This document shows, piece after piece, positions 9,901 to 18,138 of a stretch of 64,000 nt of DNA (the first letter of the stretch is position 1; each line of letters begins with the position of its first letter). This DNA is from Larkinella arboricola. GTDB lineage: Bacteria > Bacteroidota > Bacteroidia > Cytophagales > Spirosomataceae. Made by a program: the position numbers and the translations under genes. The stretch spans positions 620,001 through 684,000 of the forward strand of contig NZ_QLMC01000004.1 of assembly GCF_003259745.1 (NCBI RefSeq), in the 5' to 3' direction. The notes below the pieces were generated by a model. The model was not told the DNA's origin and searched no databases. It saw only the letters and a list, made by a program, of their open reading frames with translations.

Positions 9901-12825
9901 TGTACGTCCGTTGCTTCGGAAGCCGTAACCATACAGATTAATGAGTCAATCGAATCGCCGGTTGTTCCGATGATGGCCCGAAACGCCTGTCCGGAGCATA
10001 CGGTCAATCTGACCCAACTGATTGAAAGCAACCCGGTAACGGCGGGTGGCGTATTTGAATTCCACATTGGCGACAAACCGGATAGCCCGGTTGTGATGCG
10101 GCCCGATTCGGTAGGTCACGGTGTTTTTTATGCCTTTGAACGAACCAGTTCCGGCTGTTACAGCGAACCGTCGATGATTGATGTCGCCATTTTTGACTGC
10201 AATACCGATACGTGTCGGACGGATTTGTACGTCACCTACACGGTTGACAAGCCCAATGCCAGGCCAGGTGAGATTGTTACGTTTGACGTTAAACTTGGGA
10301 ATAACGGCAAGTGCGCGGCTACCCATAGCGACATCCGGATTATTCTCCCGCCGGGTCTGGAACTGGTGTCACCGGGAAATCTGGTTGTCGACGCACACGG
10401 TCACCTGGGCGCCTGGGTAACGGTTCTGCCGGAACATAATGAAGTTTCGTACCAGTACACCGCCCGTGTGCTGACGCAGGGGCCGATTGTTAACCTGGTT
10501 GAAATAACGTACCTCGATCAGGTTGATCCGGAGCTTTCAAATAATAAGGCTACGGTTACAATTGGCGACAGCACGGGAGCACATCCGATGGCGGTGGGGG
10601 TGGCCAAGTCGCTGAAAGGCGTTGTACAGCGGGAAGAAACCCTGTTTGAGTTCACGTACGACATTGCCGTAACGAATTACAGCGATCAGGATGCCACGCA
10701 GGTTCAGGTGACGGATGATGTGCAGTCGGTATTTGATCCCCACGTCATTGAATCGGTTTCGGTGGTGATCGACAGCGCATCGACGCTCAGGCTCAATACC
10801 GATTATTCAGGCTGGGTTGGTCATACGCAGTTGCTGACGACCGAAAGCCTGGTGAAAGCCGGGGCTACGGAACACATGCTGCTGAAAGTCAATGTGCGGA
10901 CCCATCCGGACGGTAGTTTGACGACAACCTTCCTGAACCAGGCTTATCTGTTGGCCCAGGTAAATGGGGATACAGTCGATGACGCTTCTACGAACGGTCG
11001 CAACGCCGATCCTGATAACGACGGTAATCCGAAAAATAACAACGAACCCACTCCGGCCCGGTTCGACTCGAATCCGCCTTCACAGATCGGTGTGGCACTG
11101 GCCGTTGCAAATGTGGAAGTCCAACCTGACAGCAGCTACAACGTAACCTATAAAGTAACGGTTAGAAACTACGGTACAACGGATTTGACGCAGGTACAAC
11201 TGGCCGACAGCCTGATTGCCGGCTTCGATGAACCCGTTTCGTACCGAGTGGTCAGTCCGCCGGTAGTAGGCGCTGGCAGCACGCTAACGCCGAATCCTGA
11301 ATTTGCCGGCAGTGGCTTGTCGTCGCTGCTGGATGCGGCCAACAGCCGTCTGGCGGTTGGGGCTTCCGATACGGTTCAGGTGATGGTGAACATCAAGCCG
11401 AACAGCGTAATCGGGCTATTCTATACGCAGGTGGTTGGCACGGCTATCCACGCCGATACGGTAGTCACCGACCTCTCCAACAATGGATTCAATCCGGCTC
11501 CCTTCGGCAGTGTTCCGACCGGAATCCGCTTTGATTTGCCCCCGTCGTTGCTCGGGGTTGCCAAGTCAGTCAGCAAGCTGGAAGATCTTGGCGCAGGGGT
11601 TTACAACGTCACGTACACGATTAAAGTCGCGAATCTGGGATCACAGGACCTGAAGCAGGTTCAGGTGGTCGATAACCTGACCGAAACCTTTGGAAACGAT
11701 GTACTTATTGGCCCCGACAAGCCAAAGCTGGTGGCCGATGCCGGTCTGATCGTCGATACCACCTATACCGGACAAGGGATGTTGACCAACCTGCTGGTTG
11801 ATTCGTTGAGTACGCTACCGAAAGGTACTGTCCGCAACATTCATCTGACGGTGCGTGTCGATGTGCGTAATAGTTCCAGCGAAGTTTATCAAAACCTGGC
11901 TATCGCGAAAGCCGTGACACTGGATGGAAATACAATGCTGAGCGATACATCGACAAAAGGCTCCAATGTCGATCCTGACAACGATCTTGATCCACGCAAT
12001 AACAGTATACCAACGGACGTAACGCTGCGGGGTACCCCACTGGATTCACATATCGGGGTCGCAATGGCCGTGAAGGATACGGCCCGCCAGGCCGATGGCA
12101 GTTATAACGTGACCTACCAGATCATTGTTAAAAACTACGGATCGAAGGACTTCACGGATGTGCAGGTGAGCAGCAAACTGGTCGATGTGTTCAACAGTAC
12201 GACCGGGGCCAGCTACAAACTGCTTGATAAACCGGCTAGTTCCGGGGGTAGTCAGTTGCTGGTTAATACGAATTACGACGGTGATGCCGATAGCCACCTG
12301 CTGATGCCGGAAAGCAAACTGGCGGCTGGCCGAAGCGACACCCTGCTGTTGCCGCTGAACATAAAAACGGATGGTCGCACGACGCCATACCTCCATACCG
12401 CTTACGCCCAGGCCGTGGTCGGTTCGGATACCCTCTATGACACGTCAACCGACGGCTTTGAGCCGGATCTGAACGGCAACAGCAATCCGACTGAAATCGA
12501 CGAAAGCGTGGCTACTCCGCTGATCCTGAATGGGAAGGGAGACGAGGTTATTATTCCGGAAGGCTTCTCACCCAATGGCGATAACATCAATGACCGGTTC
12601 ATTATTCGCAACACCGGTGGCGCTACGGTATCGCTTGAGGTATTCAACCGCTGGGGCCATACGGTTTATCGCAACCACGATTACAAGAATGACTGGGACG
12701 GCACAACCAATACCGGTGTACGGGTTGGTTCGAATTCGAAAGGGTTGCCCGAGGGCACCTACTTCTACATCGTTGAGTTGAGCGATGGCCGCAAGTTTAT
12801 CCGATTTATGACGATTAATCGCTAA
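3958..12825 (+). CDS. Giant T9SS-exported repeat adhesin (Ig-like/PKD and DUF11 repeats, type-B C-terminal domain)
   Basis: About 2955 residues. Starting at TTG 3958 gives a compact signal peptide (residues 1-31, ending GVAFA before QSPN); ATG 3880 would put a long extra n-region in front, so it is the second choice. Order of parts: a DUF11-type domain (35-150); five Ig-like repeats with a W-x-GPNGF core and a GSYTVVV end (235-640); two further Ig-like units; eleven Cys-containing repeats of about 80 residues with the core VIWSTGATG and a TTTYxAxC end (910-1725); four or five DUF11 repeats reading DGSYNVTYxIxVxNYG (2090-2855); and a gliding-motility CHU_C domain opening with PEGFSPNGDNINDRF (2863-2955). 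CHU_C is the type-B T9SS sorting signal. PorP/SprF follows after 5 bases. The likely role is a surface adhesin or matrix protein; the ligand is unknown. Confidence 0.85.
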   Translation: MLKQNKLFSVTAYWIIKTLALMLCSVGVAFAQSPNLYIRAKIDNARPALNDVVSYTLVVGNDGGGTATDVVVNDALSAGAQYSAHTVLRGANSFTPATGDWHIGSIATGDSAVLELKAKVVERGVWFNTAEVIASQGTDPNSVPNNQDVSEDDLALTCFSVPLHWYPGDEYTVAIPIPLTNVQWTRNGQTQFSADQAIATGSTIVIKSPGNYSFSGILGSCPVGGCCAIEVIPGPDCQLSLTAVASPACEASPLVLNATPQGGSEPYQYVWTGPNGFNKTGQSQTIPVATVADAGVYTVMVTDANNCTAVASTTVLVGTLPTAVCNSPVCEGETIQLSATSGGASYQWYGPNGFTSSLQSPTIPNATTAHAGSYTVVITGVTTCSGTAITTLTVLPKPIIQAVVSPSACVGGNFSLSATVTGASQPYQYVWTGPDGFYETGQTVAVNNAQLTHAGSYTLTVFSSNGCSSTAVTAPVTVSACACNPIASALSSSICAGETVNLIAPSGFTRYTWRGPNNFSSIAQNPVISSAQVTQSGTYTLTVSGPNCTGTATIDITIHSLPVAQASSATVCSGTTASVQLSASGGSSYVWVGPNGFNSNQSTPVIPNATAANTGSYTVVVTNASGCTATATTLVTVGSCQVPPMCNLVGEVTSSVPAVCPGGSAVLTASATGAVGDVSYTWSGPGLSSTNGSSVTAGNLTATTTFTVTIADSGAGNCSITRTVTVQVSPQPVVTLVATSDPGSCTDSETGSITLGSLSANQPYQISYSGNNQAAITETFNADDNGEIVLNALAAGSYSITVTTGSCSSDPILATLTTPETPERPQISVSPSVTTCLGETVTLTATGEEGAVFEWTGSGLSASTGAVVRVIPTVEGTQAYSVRQIVNGCTSEESLSVTITGVRCTTCTVEPPIISCNVTDICPGDAVELSASNCAGTVVWSTGATGQTLVVSPLVSTTYTAQCQLPNCLSAPSKPIVIRVSDPQPPVITADALTICVGGTVSLTATGCEGTVIWSTGETGSIITVSPEEATTYYANCRIHNCISAPSGSVTVRPGPLPTPYISSNTNTVCPGETATLTVSNCTGIPQWSTGETTASILVSPSQTTSYTVVCQQGSCVSPVSASQTITVDKPQPPMVDISADVVCLGGSVQLTAMGCSGTVIWSNGATGASVSVSPTSNTTYRASCKVGNCTSDLSQPLSVTVVNPAAPIIKSDKTMICAGDNVTLTAEGCAGGQVIWSTGATGNAITVMPGATTTYTAQCREFNCTSVASNAIAVNVTNSSAPTPTLTASATAICAGEPVTLTASGCGTGTVVWSTGATGNSLVVNPGQTTEYYAACKMSAECNSAPAKVTVRVNTPPTPTIRVCKCTDGHICPGDEIQLTVTGCSGVPLWSNGATSTSILVSPVHTTAYTVVCQNSFCTSSPSEAYTVVVDMPTPPVVWASKTEIEPGETVTLSATGCVGGQIIWSTGATGSSIDVNPTTTTSYYAHCKINGCLSDPTPITIKIKGECDVPAPTVTASTTVVCYGGSATLTATGCANGTIIWSNGETGTSISIGNMTGNRPYTAICKVSDTCESTASAPISVSVIMLNPPTIAADNKVLCPGEATRLTAVGCAGTVIWSTGATGNSIDIQPTTTTDYWATCTLSDCVSERSPLSTVSVGTPVSPTITASSTTVCFGQAVTLTAAGCPDGNVIWSNNQVGVQIIITPALSATYSAVCCTSNACKSGKSNDLVVTVRPKVSKPVAVNVTNACPLTTADLTKAVSGSVSIPESVFEFYTSATLDPAQKVSNPNAVTAGTYYVVEKTATGCYSLPSQVLVTIIDCNDVTLCTTNPATASAGADATICAAKEYKLNGTIGGAATSAVWTSSGTGTFDNAALLNAIYTPSLADVEAGFVTLTFTTNDPDGDGPCQAAQDAMQLTIEGLKVQPTIGAVNTVLCHGDSVVLQALPDGYNYLWSTLATTQSIVVKTSGTYSVQLVDNNGCTSVASEAVTIQINESIESPVVPMMARNACPEHTVNLTQLIESNPVTAGGVFEFHIGDKPDSPVVMRPDSVGHGVFYAFERTSSGCYSEPSMIDVAIFDCNTDTCRTDLYVTYTVDKPNARPGEIVTFDVKLGNNGKCAATHSDIRIILPPGLELVSPGNLVVDAHGHLGAWVTVLPEHNEVSYQYTARVLTQGPIVNLVEITYLDQVDPELSNNKATVTIGDSTGAHPMAVGVAKSLKGVVQREETLFEFTYDIAVTNYSDQDATQVQVTDDVQSVFDPHVIESVSVVIDSASTLRLNTDYSGWVGHTQLLTTESLVKAGATEHMLLKVNVRTHPDGSLTTTFLNQAYLLAQVNGDTVDDASTNGRNADPDNDGNPKNNNEPTPARFDSNPPSQIGVALAVANVEVQPDSSYNVTYKVTVRNYGTTDLTQVQLADSLIAGFDEPVSYRVVSPPVVGAGSTLTPNPEFAGSGLSSLLDAANSRLAVGASDTVQVMVNIKPNSVIGLFYTQVVGTAIHADTVVTDLSNNGFNPAPFGSVPTGIRFDLPPSLLGVAKSVSKLEDLGAGVYNVTYTIKVANLGSQDLKQVQVVDNLTETFGNDVLIGPDKPKLVADAGLIVDTTYTGQGMLTNLLVDSLSTLPKGTVRNIHLTVRVDVRNSSSEVYQNLAIAKAVTLDGNTMLSDTSTKGSNVDPDNDLDPRNNSIPTDVTLRGTPLDSHIGVAMAVKDTARQADGSYNVTYQIIVKNYGSKDFTDVQVSSKLVDVFNSTTGASYKLLDKPASSGGSQLLVNTNYDGDADSHLLMPESKLAAGRSDTLLLPLNIKTDGRTTPYLHTAYAQAVVGSDTLYDTSTDGFEPDLNGNSNPTEIDESVATPLILNGKGDEVIIPEGFSPNGDNINDRFIIRNTGGATVSLEVFNRWGHTVYRNHDYKNDWDGTTNTGVRVGSNSKGLPEGTYFYIVELSDGRKFIRFMTINR

Positions 12826-12830
12826 AACCA

Positions 12831-13820
12831 ATGATACGCAGGTTTACCAGAAAATTTGGAAGATGGGCACTCTTTCTGGCCGGGATGGCCGGTGGTAGTC
12901 AGGTTCAGGCTCAGCAGGACCACATGTTTTCACAGTATATGTTCAATATGATGGCCATGAATCCGGCGTATGCCGGTAGCCGCGATGTGCTGAGTATGAC
13001 GGCTTTGTACCGTAACCAGTGGGGCGGTATTGAAGGCTCGCCACAGACAACCACTTTTACCATCGACATGCCCCTCAACCGCGAACGGATTGGTCTGGGT
13101 TTGCAGTTGTTCAACGACCGGATCGGCGAGTATAACACCACGGGGGCGTATGCTTCCTACGCTTTTCGTATTAAAGTGGGCAGCCGTTCGACGCTCGGTC
13201 TTGGTATTCAGGCGGGTGCCAGCAGTTTTCAGGCCGATCTGGCAAAGGTAAAAACCGACCAGGGGGGCGATCCGGCCTTTTCGCAGAACGTTTCCAAACT
13301 ACTGCCGAACTTCGGAACGGGTATTTACCTGAGCAACGACCGGTCCTACATCGGCGTATCGGTGCCTCAGTTGATTAAAAACAAGCTGACCGACTATAAT
13401 TCCGGTGTACAGCGGGCTACGCAGCGTCGTCACGCTTACGCTATGGCGGGCTTTGTGGTTCGGTTAAGCTCAGCCTTGAAGTTAAAGCCCTCGACGCTGG
13501 TGAAATATGTCGAAGGTTCTCCGCTCGGTATTGATGGAAACTTAAACCTGTGGATTGCCGACCGCATCGCCGTGGGTGTTTCGTACCGTCGGAATCAGTT
13601 TAACAGTTATGAAAGCGCCTTGGATAATGGACAGGTTTATAACCAGGACGCGATTGTTGGAATTATTGAAGTGCAGCTATCCGATCAACTGCGGCTGGGA
13701 TATGCGTATGATCAGATGCTGAATAAAATGCAGACGTTTAAACTGCCTTCCCACGAAATTATGCTGCGGTATGAGCTGGGCTTTGGCAAAAACAAGATTC
13801 TGACACCCCGGTATTTCTGA
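12831..13820 (+). CDS. PorP/SprF family T9SS outer-membrane protein
   Basis: A 329-residue protein with a basic, signal-peptide-like N-terminus ending near residue 27 (VQAQ) and the family hallmark directly after it: QDHMFSQYMFNMMAMNPAYAGSR, where FSQYMFN and NPAYAG are diagnostic. The rest alternates as a beta barrel. PorP/SprF proteins bind and hold type-B T9SS substrates at the cell surface. The gene starts 5 bases after the adhesin stop, so the two are almost certainly co-transcribed and this protein is probably the dedicated anchor of that adhesin. It is one of two paralogues in this locus. Confidence 0.92.
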   Translation: MIRRFTRKFGRWALFLAGMAGGSQVQAQQDHMFSQYMFNMMAMNPAYAGSRDVLSMTALYRNQWGGIEGSPQTTTFTIDMPLNRERIGLGLQLFNDRIGEYNTTGAYASYAFRIKVGSRSTLGLGIQAGASSFQADLAKVKTDQGGDPAFSQNVSKLLPNFGTGIYLSNDRSYIGVSVPQLIKNKLTDYNSGVQRATQRRHAYAMAGFVVRLSSALKLKPSTLVKYVEGSPLGIDGNLNLWIADRIAVGVSYRRNQFNSYESALDNGQVYNQDAIVGIIEVQLSDQLRLGYAYDQMLNKMQTFKLPSHEIMLRYELGFGKNKILTPRYF

Positions 13821-13896
13821 TTCGTCAAGCGGCTGGCAGTTCGCGGTTGCAAGTCAGCTACCGGGAACGCCAGTTTGTTATTTTTTGGTTCGGACC

Positions 13897-16278
13897 ATGC
13901 GCAGCTTTTATCTCTTGTGTTGTCTGATTGGTTGTTTCGTCGGGTCGGCCCGGGCGCAATCGCTACTGAAACAGGCGGATCGCCAGTTCGATCTGCTGGC
14001 GTATAGCAATGCTATTGACCTGTATGAGCAGGTACTCAACCGCTCCAAGTTATCGGAAGAAGAGCGTCTGGCTACGTTGTCAAAACTCGGCTATAGTTAC
14101 CGACAGGTGCGCGACACACAAAATGCCGAAAGGGTCTACCGGACTCTGCTGGAGCAGCTCAAAGAACCGAAAACCGACTATGTGCCCTGTTACCTGTATT
14201 ATGCGCAGGCATTGGCCAGTAACGGGAAATACCGGGAGTCGCAGGAGATTTACGAGCTGTACAGCACCTTCCAGCCGACCGATCAGCGGGGAAAACAGTT
14301 CTCCCAACTTTATAACGACGTCAGTATTTTATCGCGAAATGCCGGGAGTTACCGGATTCAATTTCTGGAAACAAATACTACCCAGGCGGAATTCAGTCCG
14401 ATGTATTACAGGGATGGGCTGGTTTTTGTTACGAACAGGAGATCCGGTAACGCCCTGAAGCGCGTATTTAACTGGGATGATTCGGCGTTTCTGGATTTGT
14501 ATTACCTACCACAAACACCGGAAATGGACGAAACCGTAGCTAGTTTGGGGGGCGCATCGGCCAGCCGGAAGAAAAAACAGCTTCGGCATCAGCGAATGTT
14601 GGGAGAAGACCACTATACTGCCCCCACCGCCAACGACACCCGGACGGTGGGATTTCAAACCGGAACGGCAGCCCATAACCTGTCTGACTCCGAAACAACG
14701 CCATCTGACGAAACGCAGAAGTTCAGCCGGACATTAAACACCAAATACCACGAGGGGCCTGTGGCTTTTACCAAAGACGGCACAAAGGTGTTTTTTACGC
14801 GCAATAATTACAATAATGGGAAATATCGGGAAAGCTCTGACGATATTAATAAACTGAAATTGTATGTGGCCGAGGAACACAGCGGTAATTGGAGAAATGC
14901 ACAGGAATTGCCCTTTAACAGTGATGAATACTCGACTGGACATCCGGCGCTGAGTCCGAACGATAAACTGCTTTTCTTTGCCTCGGATCGGCCCGGTGGT
15001 TTTGGCGGAACAGATTTATACGTTTCCCGTTTTGCGGACGGAAAATGGTCGGAGCCGGTCAATTTGGGAAATCACATCAATACAAAAGGAAACGAGTTAT
15101 TCCCGTTTGTTGATGATCGTGGAAACCTCTATTTCTCCTCGGACGGCCACCCCGGTTTGGGCGATCTGGATATTTTCTACGCCCAGCTAACAAACGGGAC
15201 CGCCGTAAAATCCGTGCAAAACCTCGGCGAACCGCTCAACTCGTCGAAAGATGATTTTGGTATTGTAACCGACGGTGTGCGGATGATGGGCTACCTCAGC
15301 AGCAATCGGCTGCGGGGTGGGAGTGATGACGATATTTACCGGTTTCGGCGCGAAGGTCCTTTGTATGCGTGCCGCGAACTGACGCTGCATGTATTTGACG
15401 GCCAAACGCAACAGCCGCTTGCCAACGCTCAACTGGATGTAGATCAGCAGGACGGCCAGCAGGAGAAACGACAGGTCCAGACCGATAGCGAGGGAATCAT
15501 TCGGATTTGCCTGGACCCAGACAGCGATTTTCGATTGGCGGCATCGATGGCCGGGTACGCATCCAACCGCGTCGGTTTTTCAACACGGGCCCTGTCAGAT
15601 GACCAGCCACTCCGTCTGGACATACCGCTTTATACCGCTCCGGCTCTGACAACACAACTGCTGAAATCGAAAATAAGGGGTCAGGTTTTAACACATACGG
15701 GGCGTCTGCCCATTGATAGCGTCGAGGTGATTTTACGAAATCTGTGCGATAGCACGGTTTTAACGATGGTAACGGGGCCCGACGGGAACTATGAATTTAC
15801 AGTTGATCCGGGCTGTGAATACACCATTGAAGCGTTGAAAGATTGCCTGGGAACTACCGGTGCCCACATTTCATCAAACGTTGACTCGGCTACCAATCTG
15901 ACCATGTTTCGCAAAGGCGATATCATTGAAATTCAGAATATTTATTATGACCTCAACCAGTGGGCCATCCGTCCGGACGCGGGCCGGGAACTGGATAAAC
16001 TGGTTGCGCTGATGAAAAAATACCCGGCGATGCGCATTGAAATGCGGTCGCATACCGATAGCCGTGGATCAGCAGAATACAACAAAACGTTATCGACAAA
16101 ACGGGCGCGGGCGGCCGTCGCTTACCTGTCCAGAAACGGTATTGCAGTCCACCGGGCGAAAGCTACCGGCTATGGCGAAAGTATGCTGCTGAATGAGTGC
16201 AAAGACGGCGTTGAGTGCCCGGAGGCTAAACAGCAACGCAATCGCCGAACAGAAATTAAGATACTTCAGGTTGAATGA
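13897..16278 (+). CDS. OmpA-family protein with TPR, PD40 and carboxypeptidase-regulatory-like domains (PorE-like)
   Basis: About 793 residues from ATG 13897, which gives a clean signal peptide (1-21, ending ARAQ); a TTG 12 bases upstream is less likely. Residues 20-150 are TPR-like helices. Residues 155-490 carry PD40 strands, including LSPNDKLLFFASDRPGGFGG. Residues about 492-578 and 593-660 resemble two carboxypeptidase regulatory-like beta domains. The C-terminus (678-790) is an OmpA peptidoglycan-binding domain with the motif HTDSRGSAEYNKTLSTKRA and the closing NRRTEIKI. Proteins of this layout travel with PorP/SprF and are thought to tie T9SS surface assemblies to peptidoglycan. It sits between the two PorP/SprF genes, which supports that role here. 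Confidence 0.88.
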   Translation: MRSFYLLCCLIGCFVGSARAQSLLKQADRQFDLLAYSNAIDLYEQVLNRSKLSEEERLATLSKLGYSYRQVRDTQNAERVYRTLLEQLKEPKTDYVPCYLYYAQALASNGKYRESQEIYELYSTFQPTDQRGKQFSQLYNDVSILSRNAGSYRIQFLETNTTQAEFSPMYYRDGLVFVTNRRSGNALKRVFNWDDSAFLDLYYLPQTPEMDETVASLGGASASRKKKQLRHQRMLGEDHYTAPTANDTRTVGFQTGTAAHNLSDSETTPSDETQKFSRTLNTKYHEGPVAFTKDGTKVFFTRNNYNNGKYRESSDDINKLKLYVAEEHSGNWRNAQELPFNSDEYSTGHPALSPNDKLLFFASDRPGGFGGTDLYVSRFADGKWSEPVNLGNHINTKGNELFPFVDDRGNLYFSSDGHPGLGDLDIFYAQLTNGTAVKSVQNLGEPLNSSKDDFGIVTDGVRMMGYLSSNRLRGGSDDDIYRFRREGPLYACRELTLHVFDGQTQQPLANAQLDVDQQDGQQEKRQVQTDSEGIIRICLDPDSDFRLAASMAGYASNRVGFSTRALSDDQPLRLDIPLYTAPALTTQLLKSKIRGQVLTHTGRLPIDSVEVILRNLCDSTVLTMVTGPDGNYEFTVDPGCEYTIEALKDCLGTTGAHISSNVDSATNLTMFRKGDIIEIQNIYYDLNQWAIRPDAGRELDKLVALMKKYPAMRIEMRSHTDSRGSAEYNKTLSTKRARAAVAYLSRNGIAVHRAKATGYGESMLLNECKDGVECPEAKQQRNRRTEIKILQVE

Positions 16279-16317
16279 GCTTTCTTTGTACCTTCGTGTA
16301 CTCAACTCTCCTCGGGA

Positions 16318-17241
16318 ATGATTCGACACCTTGTCTGGAAAATAGCCAGCATCACCACCCTGCTGGTCGCCGGAAGTCAAACTGTGTGGGCACAGCGCGA
16401 AGTGCTTTACGCCCAATACCTGTCTAACCCATTGACCATCAATCCGGCGTACACGGGAAGCCGCGAAAGTCTGACCATGACGGCCATTTTTCGCCGGAAG
16501 TGGTTTAGCCTGCGGGGACCGGGCATCGGTATCACCCAGAGTTTTGGCGCAGATGGCGCAGTAGCTGGCGGGAAAGTCGGCATTGGCCTTCAGGCGCTAA
16601 ACGACCGGATGGGATTTTATTCAGCAACCGGTGTTTACGGAAGCTTGGCCTATCGGGTGACGTTACCATCAATGGCAAAGTTATCGTTTGGCGCTTCCGG
16701 TGGAGTCAATGTCATTCCCATTTACGACCCTGCTAGCGTCACGAGCATCAACCGGGCCATGCCCAGCGTGGGCGTCGGGGCTTACTACGAAGCCGAACGG
16801 TTCTGGGCCGGTGTTTCGATGCCCGAAGTGGTCAGCCGTCCCATCACCCTGGCGCGTGTTCAGGGTATTCCTATCCAGCGTTACCAGCGACCCTTGTTTG
16901 TCAATCTGGGAACCCGCATCGACGCCGGTGAAAGCATTGACTTTCTGCCTTCTCTCTTGCTAACCCAGCAGACGGGGTACCCGCTCGGTATCGACCTGAA
17001 CGCTAAATTCTGGATTGAAGAAAAACTAGGACTGGGCTTGTCGTACCGGGCCAATAGCAGCACGCAGATCAGCACTCAGAATTACTTTGTGGCGCTGGCG
17101 GAGTACGAGTTGTCGGGTAGTATTCGGGTTGGGTACACGTATAACAGCCAGCAGGTCGAAAATCCGTTTTATTTTCAGAAAAGCGTTCACGAACTGGTGT
17201 TTCGCTACACGCCCAGCCCCATCAAATTTCAGTACAGGTAA
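16318..17241 (+). CDS. Second PorP/SprF family T9SS outer-membrane protein
   Basis: A 307-residue paralogue of the protein at 12831-13820. It has a signal peptide ending VWAQ near residue 25, followed by the family motif LYAQYLSNPLTINPAYTGSR, and a barrel-like remainder. It begins 39 bases after the OmpA-family gene. A sequence TACCTTCG at 16289-16296 is one base from the -7 consensus and could give it its own promoter. Two PorP/SprF copies around one adhesin may mean two substrates or a two-part anchor. Only one CHU_C substrate is in the window. Confidence 0.9.
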   Translation: MIRHLVWKIASITTLLVAGSQTVWAQREVLYAQYLSNPLTINPAYTGSRESLTMTAIFRRKWFSLRGPGIGITQSFGADGAVAGGKVGIGLQALNDRMGFYSATGVYGSLAYRVTLPSMAKLSFGASGGVNVIPIYDPASVTSINRAMPSVGVGAYYEAERFWAGVSMPEVVSRPITLARVQGIPIQRYQRPLFVNLGTRIDAGESIDFLPSLLLTQQTGYPLGIDLNAKFWIEEKLGLGLSYRANSSTQISTQNYFVALAEYELSGSIRVGYTYNSQQVENPFYFQKSVHELVFRYTPSPIKFQYR

Positions 17242-17265
17242 TCGGTTCGCGCATACGGTTTTATC

Positions 17266-18138
17266 ATGAAAGTTTCCGGGTTTAGCTTTATCCGAAATGC
17301 CATTAAATACGATTACCCGATTGTCGAGGCCATCCAGTCGATTCTGCCTCTTTGCGATGAGTTTGTCGTAGCCGTTGGTCAGTCAGAAGATCAGACGCTG
17401 GACCTGATCCGATCCATTCCGTCCGACAAAATCCGGATTATTGAAACCGTCTGGGATGATTCGTTACGGCAGGGCGGACGGGTTCTGGCCCTGGAAACCG
17501 ACAAGGCGCTGGCTGCTGTGGCCCCGGATTCGGACTGGGCGTTTTACATTCAGGGTGATGAAGTGCTGCACGAGAAATACCTGCCCGTCGTTCAGGAGGC
17601 TATGGCCCGGTATAAAGATGATCCGGATGTCGATGGGTTATTATTCCACTATCTGCACTTTTATGGTTCATACCGGTACGTGGGCGATTCGCGCCGGTGG
17701 TACCGCCGGGAGATTCGGATTGTCCGCAACAATGGCAATGTAGCCGCTTACCGCGATGCGCAGGGCTTTCGAACCCGCGATAACCGCAAGCTGACGGTGA
17801 AACTCATTGAGGCAACGATGTACCATTATGGCTGGGTAAAACCGCCCGACAAACAGGCCGACAAATTAAGCAACTTCGGACGGTATTGGCACAACGACGA
17901 ACACATGGCCCTCACGCGCCGGGAGTTACAGGCATTTGATTACAGCGGAGTCGATTCGCTGGCGCTGTTTAACGGAACGCATCCGGCCGTTATGCAGGCC
18001 CGCATCGACCGGGTGAACTGGCAGTTTGACTTCGATATCCGGCAAAAGAAATTATCGGCCAAAAACCGTTTCCTGAAATGGATTGAAAACCTGACCGGCT
18101 GGCGGGTCGGGGAGTATCGGAACTATAAGTTACTTTGA
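17266..18138 (+). CDS. Family 2 glycosyltransferase-like protein
   Basis: A 290-residue cytosolic protein with no signal peptide. The N-terminus (KVSGFSFIRNAIKYDYPIVEA) and the early stretch CDEFVVAVGQSEDQTLDLI match the nucleotide-sugar-binding start of GT-A/GT2 enzymes. WAFYIQGDEVLHE at about residues 90-102 occupies the place of the DxD metal-binding motif. The acceptor and the sugar are unknown. It lies 24 bases behind the second PorP/SprF gene and could be read from the same transcript; a role in surface glycosylation would fit but is inference. Its last 9 bases overlap the end of the convergent gene on the other strand. Confidence 0.8.
   Translation: MKVSGFSFIRNAIKYDYPIVEAIQSILPLCDEFVVAVGQSEDQTLDLIRSIPSDKIRIIETVWDDSLRQGGRVLALETDKALAAVAPDSDWAFYIQGDEVLHEKYLPVVQEAMARYKDDPDVDGLLFHYLHFYGSYRYVGDSRRWYRREIRIVRNNGNVAAYRDAQGFRTRDNRKLTVKLIEATMYHYGWVKPPDKQADKLSNFGRYWHNDEHMALTRRELQAFDYSGVDSLALFNGTHPAVMQARIDRVNWQFDFDIRQKKLSAKNRFLKWIENLTGWRVGEYRNYKLL

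Noticed and set aside
9813-10326. Long minus-strand open frames inside the adhesin gene
   Set aside because: They are shadows of the repeat-rich, strongly coding plus strand, without family features.
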